DNA of 64,000 bases from Methylobacterium brachiatum (GTDB taxonomy: Bacteria; Pseudomonadota; Alphaproteobacteria; Rhizobiales; Beijerinckiaceae): the NCBI RefSeq assembly GCF_020523825.1, contig NZ_JAJALK010000009.1:62001-126000 (forward strand), given 5' to 3'. Both the position numbers and the translations under genes were made by a program. Shown in pieces: positions 1 through 7,869 of this stretch; the stretch's first letter is position 1, and each line of letters begins with the position of its first letter. The notes beneath the pieces were generated by a model, which was not told where the DNA came from, ran no database searches, and saw nothing but the letters and a program-made list of their open reading frames with translations.

Positions 1-270
1 TACGATTTCGAGCGGCATGCGGCGTGTGCCGGCGAAGTCGTGACGGTGTTCGGGAGCGCCGCCTCGATCTCGCCGGCCGTGATCATCCTGCGTCGGTCCA
101 CTGTGCTCGACGAGATGCGCGCCTACCCGATCGTCGCGCCGGACAACCCGCTACCGGATCCCGTGCGGGTCGGGCGCTGGCACGTCTCCATCTCGATCGT
201 GTCCCATTGCGCCAATCGCGAATGGGCGGCCCCGGTCGCTCACTTCGATATCGCGGTGGTGGGGTCATGA
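1..270 (+). CDS. C-terminal part of an unrecognised protein, cut by the window start
   Basis: An open frame enters from the left edge and reads about 89 codons to a TGA at 268-270. The residues look protein-like (SPAVIILRRSTVLDEMRAYP, then VRVGRWHVSISIVSHC), with mixed hydrophobic and charged stretches rather than the Arg/Pro/Ala strings of shadow frames in GC-rich DNA. Its stop overlaps the ATG of the next small gene at 267 (ATGA), a usual sign of translational coupling. I do not recognise the family. The short coupled genes downstream suggest a phage tail or lysis region, which is an inference. Confidence 0.4.
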   Translation, partial: YDFERHAACAGEVVTVFGSAASISPAVIILRRSTVLDEMRAYPIVAPDNPLPDPVRVGRWHVSISIVSHCANREWAAPVAHFDIAVVGS

Positions 271-493
271 CCGACTGGCTGGCCTGGATCCTGTGCGCGC
301 TCGGCGTCGGCCACCACCGGCCCAGCGCCTACGCGCTGGCTTCCGACCCGATCATGATGTGCTGTTCGTATCCGTCTGGGCCACGACGTCGGTAGCCTGC
401 ATGTCGACCGGCGCCACCCTGATGTGGCGGCGCTGGAAGCACATCACGATGACTGCCAACGCCGCTCGGTTTATGGCGCCACGTTCCTGCTGA
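267..493 (+). pseudogene. small phage-like membrane protein, frameshifted
   Basis: The ATG at 267 overlaps the preceding stop and starts a short protein (MTDWLAWILCALGVGHH...) that runs in frame only to 395. Around 345 the more plausible continuation moves to another frame. There DHDVLFVSVWATTSVACM forms a probable membrane segment followed by basic residues, ending at 493. One missing G near 345 would join both parts into a protein of about 75 residues. Two hydrophobic segments on a short chain would fit a holin-like protein, but no family was recognised. Decay or a sequencing indel explains the data equally well. Confidence 0.35.
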
Positions 494-526
494 TTGGTTT
501 CGACCTCTCCATGAGCGCTGTGACCC

Positions 527-1052
527 TTGTTCGTCGCGGTCGATCGCCTGAAGGTTGTGATCCTGGGTCTTACGGCGGCTGTCACCGTCACCGTTACCGT
601 GGTGGCCATCGCCCCTATCTCGCGGATCTTCCGGGCTGCCCGGGACGACAGGGGGATCCAGCGTGGATTGGGGAGCCGCTCGTCACGACAGTAGTTTCGG
701 CGTTCACCGGCATCGTCGGGGCCTTCTTCACCGACTTGGCCACCCGACCGAACAACCGAGCCGACGCCCATGCGGTCGAGGCCCAAACGGAACTCACCGG
801 CATCTCGGGCTTCCAGATCCTCGTGCGCGAGCTGCAGGCCGCCGTGTTCAGCTTGTACAGGTGATCGAGAAGCAGGGCGGTCAGATCGAGAAGCAGAGCG
901 CCGAGATCGCAAAGCTCCGCGGCGTGGTTTCTAACTTGCGCGCCGCTCTGGAAGACGCCCTGTCCAAGTGGCGCGGTGGGGAGCCGGCCCCGCCTCCGAA
1001 GCAGAGGGGAAACCGCGCAGGGGCGTGCGGAGCAAAGCCGTCCGAGCCCTGA
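527..1052 (+). pseudogene. broken membrane/coiled-coil protein spread over three frames
   Basis: Three successive frames each hold a convincing piece. From 527 a hydrophobic segment (VVILGLTAAVTVTVTVVAIA) appears. From about 655 a second frame gives TTVVSAFTGIVGAFFTDL and then NRADAHAVEAQTELTG. From about 865 a third frame gives a heptad-like helix (VIEKQGGQIEKQSAEIAKLR) ending at the TGA at 1050-1052. Single-base indels near 840-860 and around 650 would reconnect them. A membrane anchor plus a short coiled coil is reminiscent of phage spanin or holin accessory proteins, but this is a guess. The pieces may also belong to two neighbouring genes. Confidence 0.35.
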
Positions 1053-1112
1053 CGCCGGCCGTTCCCGTCCTAGTAGCGGGGGGCCAGCCCAGCCACGGCG
1101 CGTCAGGAATCC

Positions 1113-1317
1113 GTTGAGCTGGCCCAGGTGCTCACCGAGTTCCGAGAGCAACGGGCGGAGGACATGGCTCGACTGGGTTCGGGTCAGCCACAGCGGCGCG
1201 CAACTCGCCGAGGCGGAGAAGGGACGCGATCGGTGGCAGGCCGACGCGGAGGAGCTCGAACGGCTCTGCATGCAGAACGGTAGCCCGATGCCGACCGCAC
1301 CCGACGAGGGCGCCTGA
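1113..1317 (+). pseudogene. broken coiled-coil protein fragment
   Basis: One frame from 1113 reads VELAQVLTEFREQRAEDMARL, a clear amphipathic helix. Near 1198 the helical pattern continues in a different frame (LAEAEKGRDRWQADAEELER) to a stop at 1317. A single-base deletion would join them. No start codon with a ribosome-binding site was found. It is read as the last of a run of damaged small genes and is followed by a strong terminator. Confidence 0.3.
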
Positions 1318-1367
1318 AGCCTGGCACTTGATCCGCCGCTCGCGATGCTTCCCGCGCCCCCCTTCAA

Positions 1368-1400
1368 CCCCGCCGGCAACCGCCGGGCGGGGCTTTTTTA
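1368..1400 (+). terminator. Rho-independent terminator
   Basis: A 7-bp GC stem (CCCCGCC at 1368-1374, GGCGGGG at 1386-1392) is followed by CTTTTTTA. It closes the damaged gene run on its left. Confidence 0.75.
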
Positions 1401-1477
1401 GGCGCCAAGCGCTGCTGTCGGAACGACCGAAGGCCAGCCTGGATTGTCCAGCCACGCGCAATCCGAGGATCCATTCG

Positions 1478-1633
1478 ATGCTGAAAGTCACCTACATCGA
1501 TTTCCACGAGAAGGCTGGAAGCGCCGTTCACAGCGGCTGGTACATCACCGATGGGAACGGCGCGATCGTCGGCGAAGCGCATCGCTATGCCGATCAGGCC
1601 AGCGGTCTGCAGGCGCTCATGGCGTTGTGTTGA
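1478..1633 (+). CDS. 51-residue protein of unknown function, isolated between two terminators
   Basis: The ATG at 1478 opens a 51-codon frame (MLKVTYIDFHEKAGSAVHSG, then WYITDGNGAIVGEAHRYADQ). The residue mix looks coding: alternating hydrophobic and polar residues suggest a small beta-rich fold. The gene sits between two Rho-independent terminators (1368-1400 and 1654-1693), so it appears to be its own transcription unit. No family was recognised. The upstream sequence (CATTCG) gives no strong ribosome-binding site, which lowers confidence in the exact start. Confidence 0.5.
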   Translation: MLKVTYIDFHEKAGSAVHSGWYITDGNGAIVGEAHRYADQASGLQALMALC

Positions 1634-1653
1634 TCTACCGCCCCTGTCGATCA

Positions 1654-1693
1654 GCAAGCCCGCCCGGCTCAGTGCCGCGGCGGGCTTGCTTTT
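1654..1693 (+). terminator. Rho-independent terminator with 11-bp stem
   Basis: GCAAGCCCGCC at 1654-1664 pairs perfectly with GGCGGGCTTGC at 1679-1689 and is followed by TTTT. It lies just after the stop of the 51-residue gene. Confidence 0.8.
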
Positions 1694-2244
1694 GCCTATA
1701 ATCCATCTCGCCGACCATGCGCTTCATAAGGTTGCGAGCGTCCGAGATAGCAGTTCATCGTGCTGCCTCAACGACAGGGAGGCATTAAAATAACCACTAT
1801 CAAATAAAAATTCACTTCGAAGCGCGAAATCAACCCTAGCTTGAGATTGGAATAGTTTAATTAATTAGCGAGTTTTGTTCGGACGCATCTTACACAATAC
1901 GACGATTAAATCCAAAATAAAACATCGATCCGTCAACAATATCATATGCTGCCATTTTAATAATCAGTTTATAATAATGGCTTTAGCAGAGAAATGTTTT
2001 TAATATCCGCTGGATATTTTCGCTGATCTGGTGGACCGGGCGGTAACTATTGTGCGGTGGGTAACGGCTACTGTGACCCTTCGTACTGTCGTGGCAACTC
2101 GTGCACATCCGCGGACGCTCGAAGGCAAACTCAGCTCGCCCGGTTCGCCGGCGCGGGCTTTTCCGTGACCGGCTGCCGGAACACCCCCTTCACCATCTCG
2201 GACAGAGGAATGAGCCGTATGAGTGGAGCGCCCGTTCAGGGCCC
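1694..2244. other. gap, AT-rich between about 1790 and 2035
   Basis: About 250 bases here are rich in A and T (runs such as AAATAAAAATTC and TTTAATTAATTAG), in sharp contrast to the GC-rich surroundings. No gene is supported. A 23-codon frame at 2210-2281 starts with ATG after AGAGGA, but it has no other support. The stretch may be a regulatory or imported segment. Confidence 0.4.
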
Positions 2245-2487
2245 ATGGGTACCCCCGCGCAGACGCCAGAGAACGGCCTAACCTCTAGCGTGGATGCATT
2301 GGCCGTACTGCCGGTTCTCGTGTTCGTCGAACGCTGGCGCCTCATCACCGGCGAGCCGCCTGCCATTCTGCTCAGCTCGCGCGCTGAAATGCTAACGTGG
2401 CTAGTCCAGAGTTCGCCTGTAGCGCCGCTTGAGCGACCGGTCCCCACCTGGAACTGTCAGCGCTGCCCCAGCAGCCCCGCGCCGTAA
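2245..2487 (+). CDS. possible 80-residue hypothetical protein
   Basis: A frame from the ATG at 2245 includes SVDALAVLPVLVFVERWRLI and PAILLSSRAEMLTWLVQSSP, which read like real protein with a hydrophobic helix. There is no clear ribosome-binding site, and the two ends are proline- and arginine-rich. It is included as a weak candidate only. Confidence 0.2.
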   Translation: MGTPAQTPENGLTSSVDALAVLPVLVFVERWRLITGEPPAILLSSRAEMLTWLVQSSPVAPLERPVPTWNCQRCPSSPAP

Positions 2488-2754
2488 CCGCTTGGGACCA
2501 ACGCGCATCACGAATAGCGGTGCGGATGGGTTTAACCGCTCGTGAGATCGGACAATCCCCCAGGCCGTGAGCAGATCGGGGTGGGGCCGAGCCCGGGATC
2601 GAGCTGTTTACGCGTTGACAACCTTATGACCACATTTCAGCTTCTGGTTGATGGTCCAAGGTTGGCCGTGCCTTCGAAGTGTCGTCTGCCTGGGCAGGCA
2701 CGACGATGCGACGAACCAACAAATGGCTCGCCGCCCGATACGAGACGCGCAGAG

Positions 2755-4257
2755 ATGATGAGCACCGAGAGGCCCGCAGACGAGTTCGTGCCAGGCCTAA
2801 CCCTGACCCAGTTTTTCCGCGCCGAGGCTGACGCTTTATCCACGGTGACGGTGATCTTGGCCACCTGGGGCCGCAAACCAGAGGGCGCGGTAACGCTACG
2901 TCTGCGCCGGGTGAAGCGCGACCTCAGGCCCCGCATGCGTTCATGGACTACCCTCTTCGGATCTCGCCGGCGCAGCTACTTCAACGCCCTCGGGGACGAT
3001 GATGGAGAACTCCTCGTCGCGTTGACGCTGACCGAGGACGACATCGACGACAATATGTACGTCACGCTGCATCTTCCCAAGCCGGATGTCCGCGCGGGTG
3101 ACCTGCTCGTCCTGACGATTGAAGCTATCGGCTCCCAGCCCGGCGCGGCCGCCACGGCATGGATGTCGAGTGGGACGGAACGCTTGCCTGGACACGTCGC
3201 GCTATACAGCCGGCAGTACCACCAACTGGAATATGGCCTACGCGCCCGGACCGCCTACGCCCCTCTGCTGGCCGATACGCCGGTCCCAACGCATCTTATG
3301 TGGAGCCCGGTAACGCAGTGCAATCTCAACTGCCCGCACTGCATCTCGCAGGAGACGCGCAAGTCGGTCAAACGCTTGCCCGAGACGATAAGAGATCAGA
3401 TCCGTTCGTGGGTCGCCGCCGGGCACCTTAAGGAGATCGCCAGCGACTATAGCGGTGACATCCTCTGGGCAGACGCACGCTTCGGCGGCGAGCTCGACTT
3501 TCTGATTGATCTCGACGTGTCATTCGTCATCGATACCAACGGCTCGCACCTCACCCCGGAAGTCAGCGAGCGCTTGGCACGCTCAAAGCTGGATCACTTG
3601 AGCATCTCCCTGGATGCAGCAACAGAGGAGACGTTCCGGCGCGTTCGCAAGGGGGCCCCCCCGCTGGCCAAGGTGATCGAGAATATCCGCTCCGCCGTGC
3701 AGGCGCGAGGCCGTCTCGGCGGTACGCACCGCATCGCCATCAGTTTCACCCTGATGCGCAGCAACCTCGATGAGTTCCCCGACTTCCTGCGCCTCGCGCA
3801 CTCGTTAGGATTGGAGATTGTCTACGCCCGCCATCTGATGCCATTCACACCAGAGATGGCGGAGGAATCGCTTTGGCACGAGCGCGAACGCTTCAACGCG
3901 GTCCGGCTAGAAAGCATCGCGCTGGCAAACGAGTTAGGCATTAGTCACTTGTTCATACCGGAGCCGTTCACGACAAAGAGGGTCGTCGGACGCCTCCCAT
4001 GCTCCATACCATGGTATGGGGCAGGCGTGCTGGGCAACGGCGACGTGCTCGCCTGCTGCGTGCCCGGCCTGAAGATGGGAAATCTGCATGAGAACACGAT
4101 GGAGGAGATCTGGAACGGCCCACGCTACCAGGAGCTGCGCTGGTCGGTGAACTCCGCGAATCCACCTGCACCCTGTAAGACGTGCCCGATCATCCGCGAT
4201 ATCAACGATCGCGATAGCTACCTAATTCACGAAGCGAAGGCTCGGCTGGTCGCCTAG
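2755..4257 (+). CDS. radical SAM/SPASM protein with an N-terminal beta-sandwich-like domain
   Basis: About 500 residues from the ATG at 2755. The frame is open further up (ATG 2626), but those codons look non-coding. The radical SAM cluster motif is CNLNCPHC, Cys189/193/196. A C-terminal SPASM-type region has Cys416, Cys434/435 and CKTC at 474-477, with NGDVLACC and MGNLHENTMEEIWNG, which are typical for auxiliary 4Fe-4S sites. Residues about 12-160 form a separate region (FFRAEADALSTVTVILATWG) resembling beta-sandwich domains that accompany polysaccharide enzymes; that likeness is from memory. SPASM proteins modify peptides or sugars through a 5'-deoxyadenosyl radical. No convincing RiPP precursor lies nearby, so a glycan or small-molecule substrate is equally possible. 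It converges with a 2-oxoglutarate-type oxygenase. Confidence 0.85.
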   Translation: MMSTERPADEFVPGLTLTQFFRAEADALSTVTVILATWGRKPEGAVTLRLRRVKRDLRPRMRSWTTLFGSRRRSYFNALGDDDGELLVALTLTEDDIDDNMYVTLHLPKPDVRAGDLLVLTIEAIGSQPGAAATAWMSSGTERLPGHVALYSRQYHQLEYGLRARTAYAPLLADTPVPTHLMWSPVTQCNLNCPHCISQETRKSVKRLPETIRDQIRSWVAAGHLKEIASDYSGDILWADARFGGELDFLIDLDVSFVIDTNGSHLTPEVSERLARSKLDHLSISLDAATEETFRRVRKGAPPLAKVIENIRSAVQARGRLGGTHRIAISFTLMRSNLDEFPDFLRLAHSLGLEIVYARHLMPFTPEMAEESLWHERERFNAVRLESIALANELGISHLFIPEPFTTKRVVGRLPCSIPWYGAGVLGNGDVLACCVPGLKMGNLHENTMEEIWNGPRYQELRWSVNSANPPAPCKTCPIIRDINDRDSYLIHEAKARLVA

Positions 4258-4369
4258 CCCTCCCACGCATCAATCGGACATCGCCAGCGCCGATCAGCCT
4301 ACGCTCACACATCATCGCGTATCCTCGGAGGCAGCAGGCGGTGGGACCAAGCCGGTGATGGGATCGGCG

Positions 4370-5458
4370 CTACCGCGCAATCTGATTGCGCACCTTGATG
4401 TCAGGGCTTGAGGCCCCGCAGGTCGGCAGGCTCTCGACCGGACCGTGCACGGCCGAGGTCGACGCCGACAAGTCGTGGTAGCAGACGCAGCCTTCAGCAA
4501 AGTAGTGATGCACCAGGGCCTTACGGGAGCGCTGCATGTCGGCCCGGGCCGATCCGCCGTGCAGCAGGTTCGCATGCCAGAACAGCACGTCGCCCTTGCG
4601 CGCCGTGAAATGCGCCGGCTTCGCTCCGTGCTCAGCGATCTCGCTTTTGATCGCAGGCTCATAGTGCTCCGAGTAGGCGCTGTAGCCACGCTCACGGAAG
4701 TCGTCCGTCGAGATGCCGACATCGTGGCTGAACAGGTACGGCAGGCGATGGGTACCGGGGTAATAGACCAGTGGTCCCGCATCGGCGTGGATGTCTTCCA
4801 TGGCGATCCAGCAGGCGGCCAAATACCCGAGCGGGTAGGTGGTCATATGGATCGAGTCCGAATGCTCGGATTGCTGGCTGCCCTTGTGAGACGCGATGGT
4901 CTGAAACGGGATCGCCGGTCGACCCAACACCATACTGCTGAAGTTGACCAGCACCGGGTGTTTCAGGAGCTGATCGAGCTCTTCCACCTTCAGGTGCGGG
5001 TTCAGGTAGCGGCCCGGGTGAGGATCGTCCTCCGCGGCTTTCTCTGCCCCTAGGGTGACATCGCCGCGAACGATCGCGGCCTCGTAGGCGGCCCAAGCCT
5101 CGTCGATCGTGTCGGGATCGATCGCGCCACGCAGGACGTGGTAGCCGTTCGCTTCCCAGTACCGGCAGATTTCCGCCTGTCTGGGTGTGATCTCCCGGCG
5201 AGATAGGCGCCGCTCAATGATGTCGCGTGCGTCGGGCTGATCAAGCCACGGGCTCGGTCCGGACTCGGGGAAGCTTTCGGCGCGGAAGAGCTTGATGCAG
5301 CCAATGTCGACGGGGATGTCGGCATCGACCTTATGAGATGGGCCCCGGCTCAGCTCCGGCGTGACCGGAAGCGCATCGTCGCGTCCGAGCGCCAAGTTGA
5401 GCGCGGCCGTCTTCAGAGTGCGCGCCACGCCTACAGCTCGCGCAAGGCTCGGTGCCAT
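4370..5458 (-). CDS. phytanoyl-CoA dioxygenase (PhyH)-like Fe(II)/2-oxoglutarate oxygenase
   Basis: 362 residues starting at an ATG preceded by GGAGAGAAGGA, a strong ribosome-binding site. The double-stranded beta-helix core shows the iron ligands: HSD at His199/Asp201 and a distal His at about 300 (LLHGGSARAD), with an Arg some ten residues later that could hold 2-oxoglutarate. The segments VLRGAIDPDTIDEAW and GPLVYYPGTHRLPY match PhyH-family proteins. The first 85 residues are an extension of unknown role. The family hydroxylates or oxidises diverse small molecules, including lipids, sugars and antibiotics; the substrate here cannot be told. It faces the radical SAM gene tail to tail, so the two may serve one modification pathway, which is an inference. 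Confidence 0.88.
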   Translation of the reverse strand: MAPSLARAVGVARTLKTAALNLALGRDDALPVTPELSRGPSHKVDADIPVDIGCIKLFRAESFPESGPSPWLDQPDARDIIERRLSRREITPRQAEICRYWEANGYHVLRGAIDPDTIDEAWAAYEAAIVRGDVTLGAEKAAEDDPHPGRYLNPHLKVEELDQLLKHPVLVNFSSMVLGRPAIPFQTIASHKGSQQSEHSDSIHMTTYPLGYLAACWIAMEDIHADAGPLVYYPGTHRLPYLFSHDVGISTDDFRERGYSAYSEHYEPAIKSEIAEHGAKPAHFTARKGDVLFWHANLLHGGSARADMQRSRKALVHHYFAEGCVCYHDLSASTSAVHGPVESLPTCGASSPDIKVRNQIAR

Positions 5459-5773
5459 TCCTTCTCTCCAACCCTACTCAGTTCCGTTCTTCGAGAGATC
5501 ACGGAGGATAATCACGGCACCACGAAGGCAGGACGCCCTCGATCATGTGACGATCCGCCGGCCAAGTGAAGCCGATGTTAGGTGTGATATTCCGCCTTCA
5601 AATCGAAAGGGCCAAATCAGCCACGGCAAGCCGGAGGTTACACCTGCGATGAAGGGTGGCATGCCCCCCCGCCAGCCCGTGATCAGATCGGGCGGCGGAG
5701 CCAACGAGCCGGTCCAGCCCGCACCAGGCAACTCCAGTCGTAGCTCGGCCGGATGTCAGCGAGCCCCGCCGGA
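5459..5773. other. gap holding the upstream region of the PhyH-like gene
   Basis: Only short frames without good starts are present. Apart from the strong ribosome-binding site of the minus-strand gene at its left edge, I see no recognisable feature here. Confidence 0.3.
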
Positions 5774-5998
5774 TTAGGACTGAGCGATCCGCTTGATCGC
5801 AGCGGTGATCTCATCACGCAGCAGGCTCTCATCCAGTTCAGGATCGTCGAGGTCGACACCCTCCGCACGTGCGGCATCCTTCAGGCGTCCAATCTCCTTG
5901 GTTACCCATTCATCAAGCCCGCTGTCCCGCTGGGAAGGATCGTTGCGGATGTTCGCGGCGATCCAGTCCCGCATGAAGCTTGATGCCTGTTCGGCCAC
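5774..5998 (-). CDS. 74-residue hypothetical acidic helical protein
   Basis: The frame starts at a GTG (5998) five bases after AGGAGAG, a better start than upstream in-frame ATGs, which lie in arginine-rich, non-coding-looking sequence. It reads VAEQASSFMRDWIAANIRND, then VTKEIGRLKDAARAEGVDLD, and ends EITAAIKRIAQS. It is predicted to be mostly helical and acidic. No domain was recognised. It belongs to a 2.6-kb patch of small hypothetical genes. Confidence 0.55.
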   Translation of the reverse strand: MAEQASSFMRDWIAANIRNDPSQRDSGLDEWVTKEIGRLKDAARAEGVDLDDPELDESLLRDEITAAIKRIAQS

Positions 5999-6453
5999 GG
6001 CGGCTCTCCTGTTCGGCGCCACGCATACGCCGACCGAGGGGACCCGCGAACCCATCGTTGAGGCCGCACTCCTACCGCCGGGCCATCTCAGATCTCCTGC
6101 CCGCCGTCGCCACCTGGCGCGACAAGCGCGAACGCATCTCCGAGCGCGCATCAACCTGCCGCGACCTCACGCCGATGCAATGGACGAAGCTGCGTGAGTC
6201 AGCCCTCGACTTCTGCGACCGGTTCGGCGCCGAAGCTGATCGGCACGGCTGGATCGCTCGGCAGCTGTTCGGCGTCCATCCTCAGCACGGCACGCTGCGC
6301 GTCGGCTATTGCGGAGCGCTGATGATCGCTGGCGACCGGGTTCATGGCGTCGGGGCCGACCGCATCGTGATCGAGCGAACTGCAGCACGCCGGGACAAGC
6401 AGGGCCAGGAGTGGGGCCCGCCGATTTGGGAGTTTGCGGTGAAGGGCGGTTAG
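5980..6453 (+). CDS. conserved hypothetical protein of the LFGVHP type
   Basis: The C-terminal 110 residues look strongly coding: ALDFCDRFGAEADRHGWIAR, then QLFGVHPQHGTLRVGYCGAL and a tail ending PPIWEFAVKGG. From memory, short proteins with a GW..(T/R)LFGVHP...CGAL...W pattern are common in Methylobacterium, with no function assigned. The start is uncertain. The ATG at 5980 is used, but the first 30 residues look poor and overlap the divergent gene at 5998, so the native start may be lost or lie further in. It ends four bases into the convergent remnant on the minus strand. Confidence 0.5.
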   Translation: MMPVRPRRLSCSAPRIRRPRGPANPSLRPHSYRRAISDLLPAVATWRDKRERISERASTCRDLTPMQWTKLRESALDFCDRFGAEADRHGWIARQLFGVHPQHGTLRVGYCGALMIAGDRVHGVGADRIVIERTAARRDKQGQEWGPPIWEFAVKGG

Positions 6454-6587
6454 GGTTCCTGCGGCTCGCCCATCCCGATCTGATCCAGCAGATCATTTCC
6501 GGCCTGCGTCAAAAACCACCGCGCCTCGCGATGCCCAATCCGCGTCCGCTCCTCGACGAGGCCGAGGTCAGCGAGCGCAAGCTCGAC
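6450..6587 (-). pseudogene. C-terminal remnant of a winged-helix-like protein
   Basis: The minus-strand frame ending at 6450 reads ALADLGLVEERTRIGHREAR, WFLTQAGNDLLDQIGM, typical of the C-terminal wing and helix of small phage or plasmid winged-helix proteins. An in-frame TAA at 6588-6590 lies directly before VELALADL. The coding signal upstream shifts frame, so the gene appears disrupted. Confidence 0.35.
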
Positions 6588-6691
6588 TTACGGTGGGCTG
6601 CTGCTCGCATCCCGTTCCCAGCGTGGTGACCGCAGGCGCGGAGGGCAGTGACGTGCTGTCGGTCGGGGCGTTCGGGCGGCATGGGGCCGAG

Positions 6692-6871
6692 CTACCGCGG
6701 GTCAGCCTCGACCAGACCCCGTTTCGCGGCCAGGCGCCACACATCGGCATCGCTCCGGATGAAATCACCGATCCGACGGTGCTTCGGCTCCTCGCCGGTC
6801 GGTGCGATCTTGACACCGGAGACCTTCAGGGCTGCAGCTGCCTCGTCAATCGGGGCCGAATCCTCAAACAT
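6692..6871 (-). CDS. 59-residue hypothetical protein, third gene of a coupled set
   Basis: The ATG at 6871 overlaps the last eight bases of the upstream HTH gene. The frame reads MFEDSAPIDEAAAALKVSGV, KIAPTGEEPKHRRIGDFIRS, and ends GLVEADPR. Composition and overlap support translation. No family was recognised. It probably works with the HTH protein encoded just upstream. Confidence 0.5.
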   Translation of the reverse strand: MFEDSAPIDEAAAALKVSGVKIAPTGEEPKHRRIGDFIRSDADVWRLAAKRGLVEADPR

Positions 6872-7124
6872 GCGGCGAGCCAGACGCGACCGTCATCCGG
6901 CAGTCTTCGTCGTCCAAACGCTCGGGCATCAGCGCCTTCAGAATACGGCGGGCGTGCCGTCCACCTCCGAGTCCGCGCTCCAATTTGCTGATCGATCCCT
7001 GAGGAACGCCGAGCTGATGAGCAAGATCATCCTGAGACAGGCCAAGTTCGCGTCGCTTGTTACGGATAAGCAATCCGATCGGCGGAACGGACCCCTGAGC
7101 GATGTCGGTCTCGTCGGTCATCAT
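6864..7124 (-). CDS. XRE-type helix-turn-helix regulator, 86 residues
   Basis: The HTH lies at residues about 18-60: GLLIRNKRRELGLSQDDLAH, QLGVPQGSISKLERG, a canonical Cro/C1 fold with the LSQ..LA...GV....IS..E pattern. The ATG at 7124 overlaps the stop of the preceding gene (ATGA), so the long upstream extension of the frame is rejected. Small XRE proteins of this kind repress nearby promoters or serve as antitoxins. The coupled 87-residue upstream and 59-residue downstream genes would be the partners in such an arrangement, which is an inference. Confidence 0.7.
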   Translation of the reverse strand: MMTDETDIAQGSVPPIGLLIRNKRRELGLSQDDLAHQLGVPQGSISKLERGLGGGRHARRILKALMPERLDDEDCRMTVASGSPHV

Positions 7125-7384
7125 ACCATCACCGGGTGCGCCAGCAGGATTGCGGTGCGCGCCGCATGCTGCTTCTGCCGTCGAGTCGCATGGACGTCGG
7201 CGAGAATTAGGGTAGCGAAAGTGCTGGCCTGAATGGCTGCCTTGAGGTCGTGGACGCATCCGTCGGCCAGAGCACGGGGGGCATGCGATACGTTCGCAAG
7301 CACCGCGTCGACCGCCGCATTCACCTCCTCGTCGATGGCGTCCTTTGATTTGAAGAGGTCGGGGACATTGGGGTTCCAGGCCAT
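7121..7384 (-). CDS. 87-residue hypothetical protein, paralogue of the gene at 7870
   Basis: It begins MAWNPNVPDLFKSKDAIDEE, followed by VNAAVDAVLANVSHAPRALA, and ends in a short hydrophobic tail (TAILLAHPVMV). The layout matches the frameshifted gene at 7870 on the other strand: an N-P start, an AVV..VL helix, an alanine-rich middle, then a basic Q/R segment and an (A)RTA(I/V)LL(A/S)HPV tail. Both are coupled by ATGA overlap to the next gene. The function is unknown. Confidence 0.65.
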   Translation of the reverse strand: MAWNPNVPDLFKSKDAIDEEVNAAVDAVLANVSHAPRALADGCVHDLKAAIQASTFATLILADVHATRRQKQHAARTAILLAHPVMV

Positions 7385-7869
7385 GGCGAACCTCTACCGC
7401 GAGAGGGCAGGAGGCGTCGAATCGGTCGCGCACAGTTCAAGAAAGTGTTGAGGGCTGCGGGAATATGAAATCCACGAGCATGCTGATGGATGCAAGCGTG
7501 ATGTCAGCCCCGAAGCCCACGACCGCACCAAACCCAAACCCAACTGATCTCCGAGAGATTTTGCTTCTCGCCGATCCAACGATCATGAGGGGCAAAATAC
7601 CCACTGATTCCGTATGAGGTTTCCTGGTCCCACTTCGGCCTAAAGCTTTGATGCGTCAAGCTCGGCGCCCCCGGGATGCCGCCCGCTGTGATCGAGCCGT
7701 CCAAGGAGGCGAGCGCGGCCGCCCGACAAGGCGGAGCGGGTGTGGCCGTTGACCTCGGATCGAACATGCGAAGAGGGCGCTTCGTCCTGCGAGGGGTGCG
7801 TCCCCGCCTCGGACAAGGGAACCGAGAGGAGCGATAGACACCCCCATCCCGCTGCCTTAGCTCTGCACC
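7385..7869. other. divergent intergenic region between two related small operons
   Basis: 485 bases separate the starts of the paralogous genes at 7384 (minus) and 7870 (plus). No gene with coding-like composition is seen. Promoters for both sets should lie here. Confidence 0.3.

Noticed and set aside
352..912. Long minus-strand frame opposite the broken phage-like genes
   Set aside because: Arg/Ser-rich composition with no motif; the plus-strand pieces have membrane and coiled-coil patterns instead.
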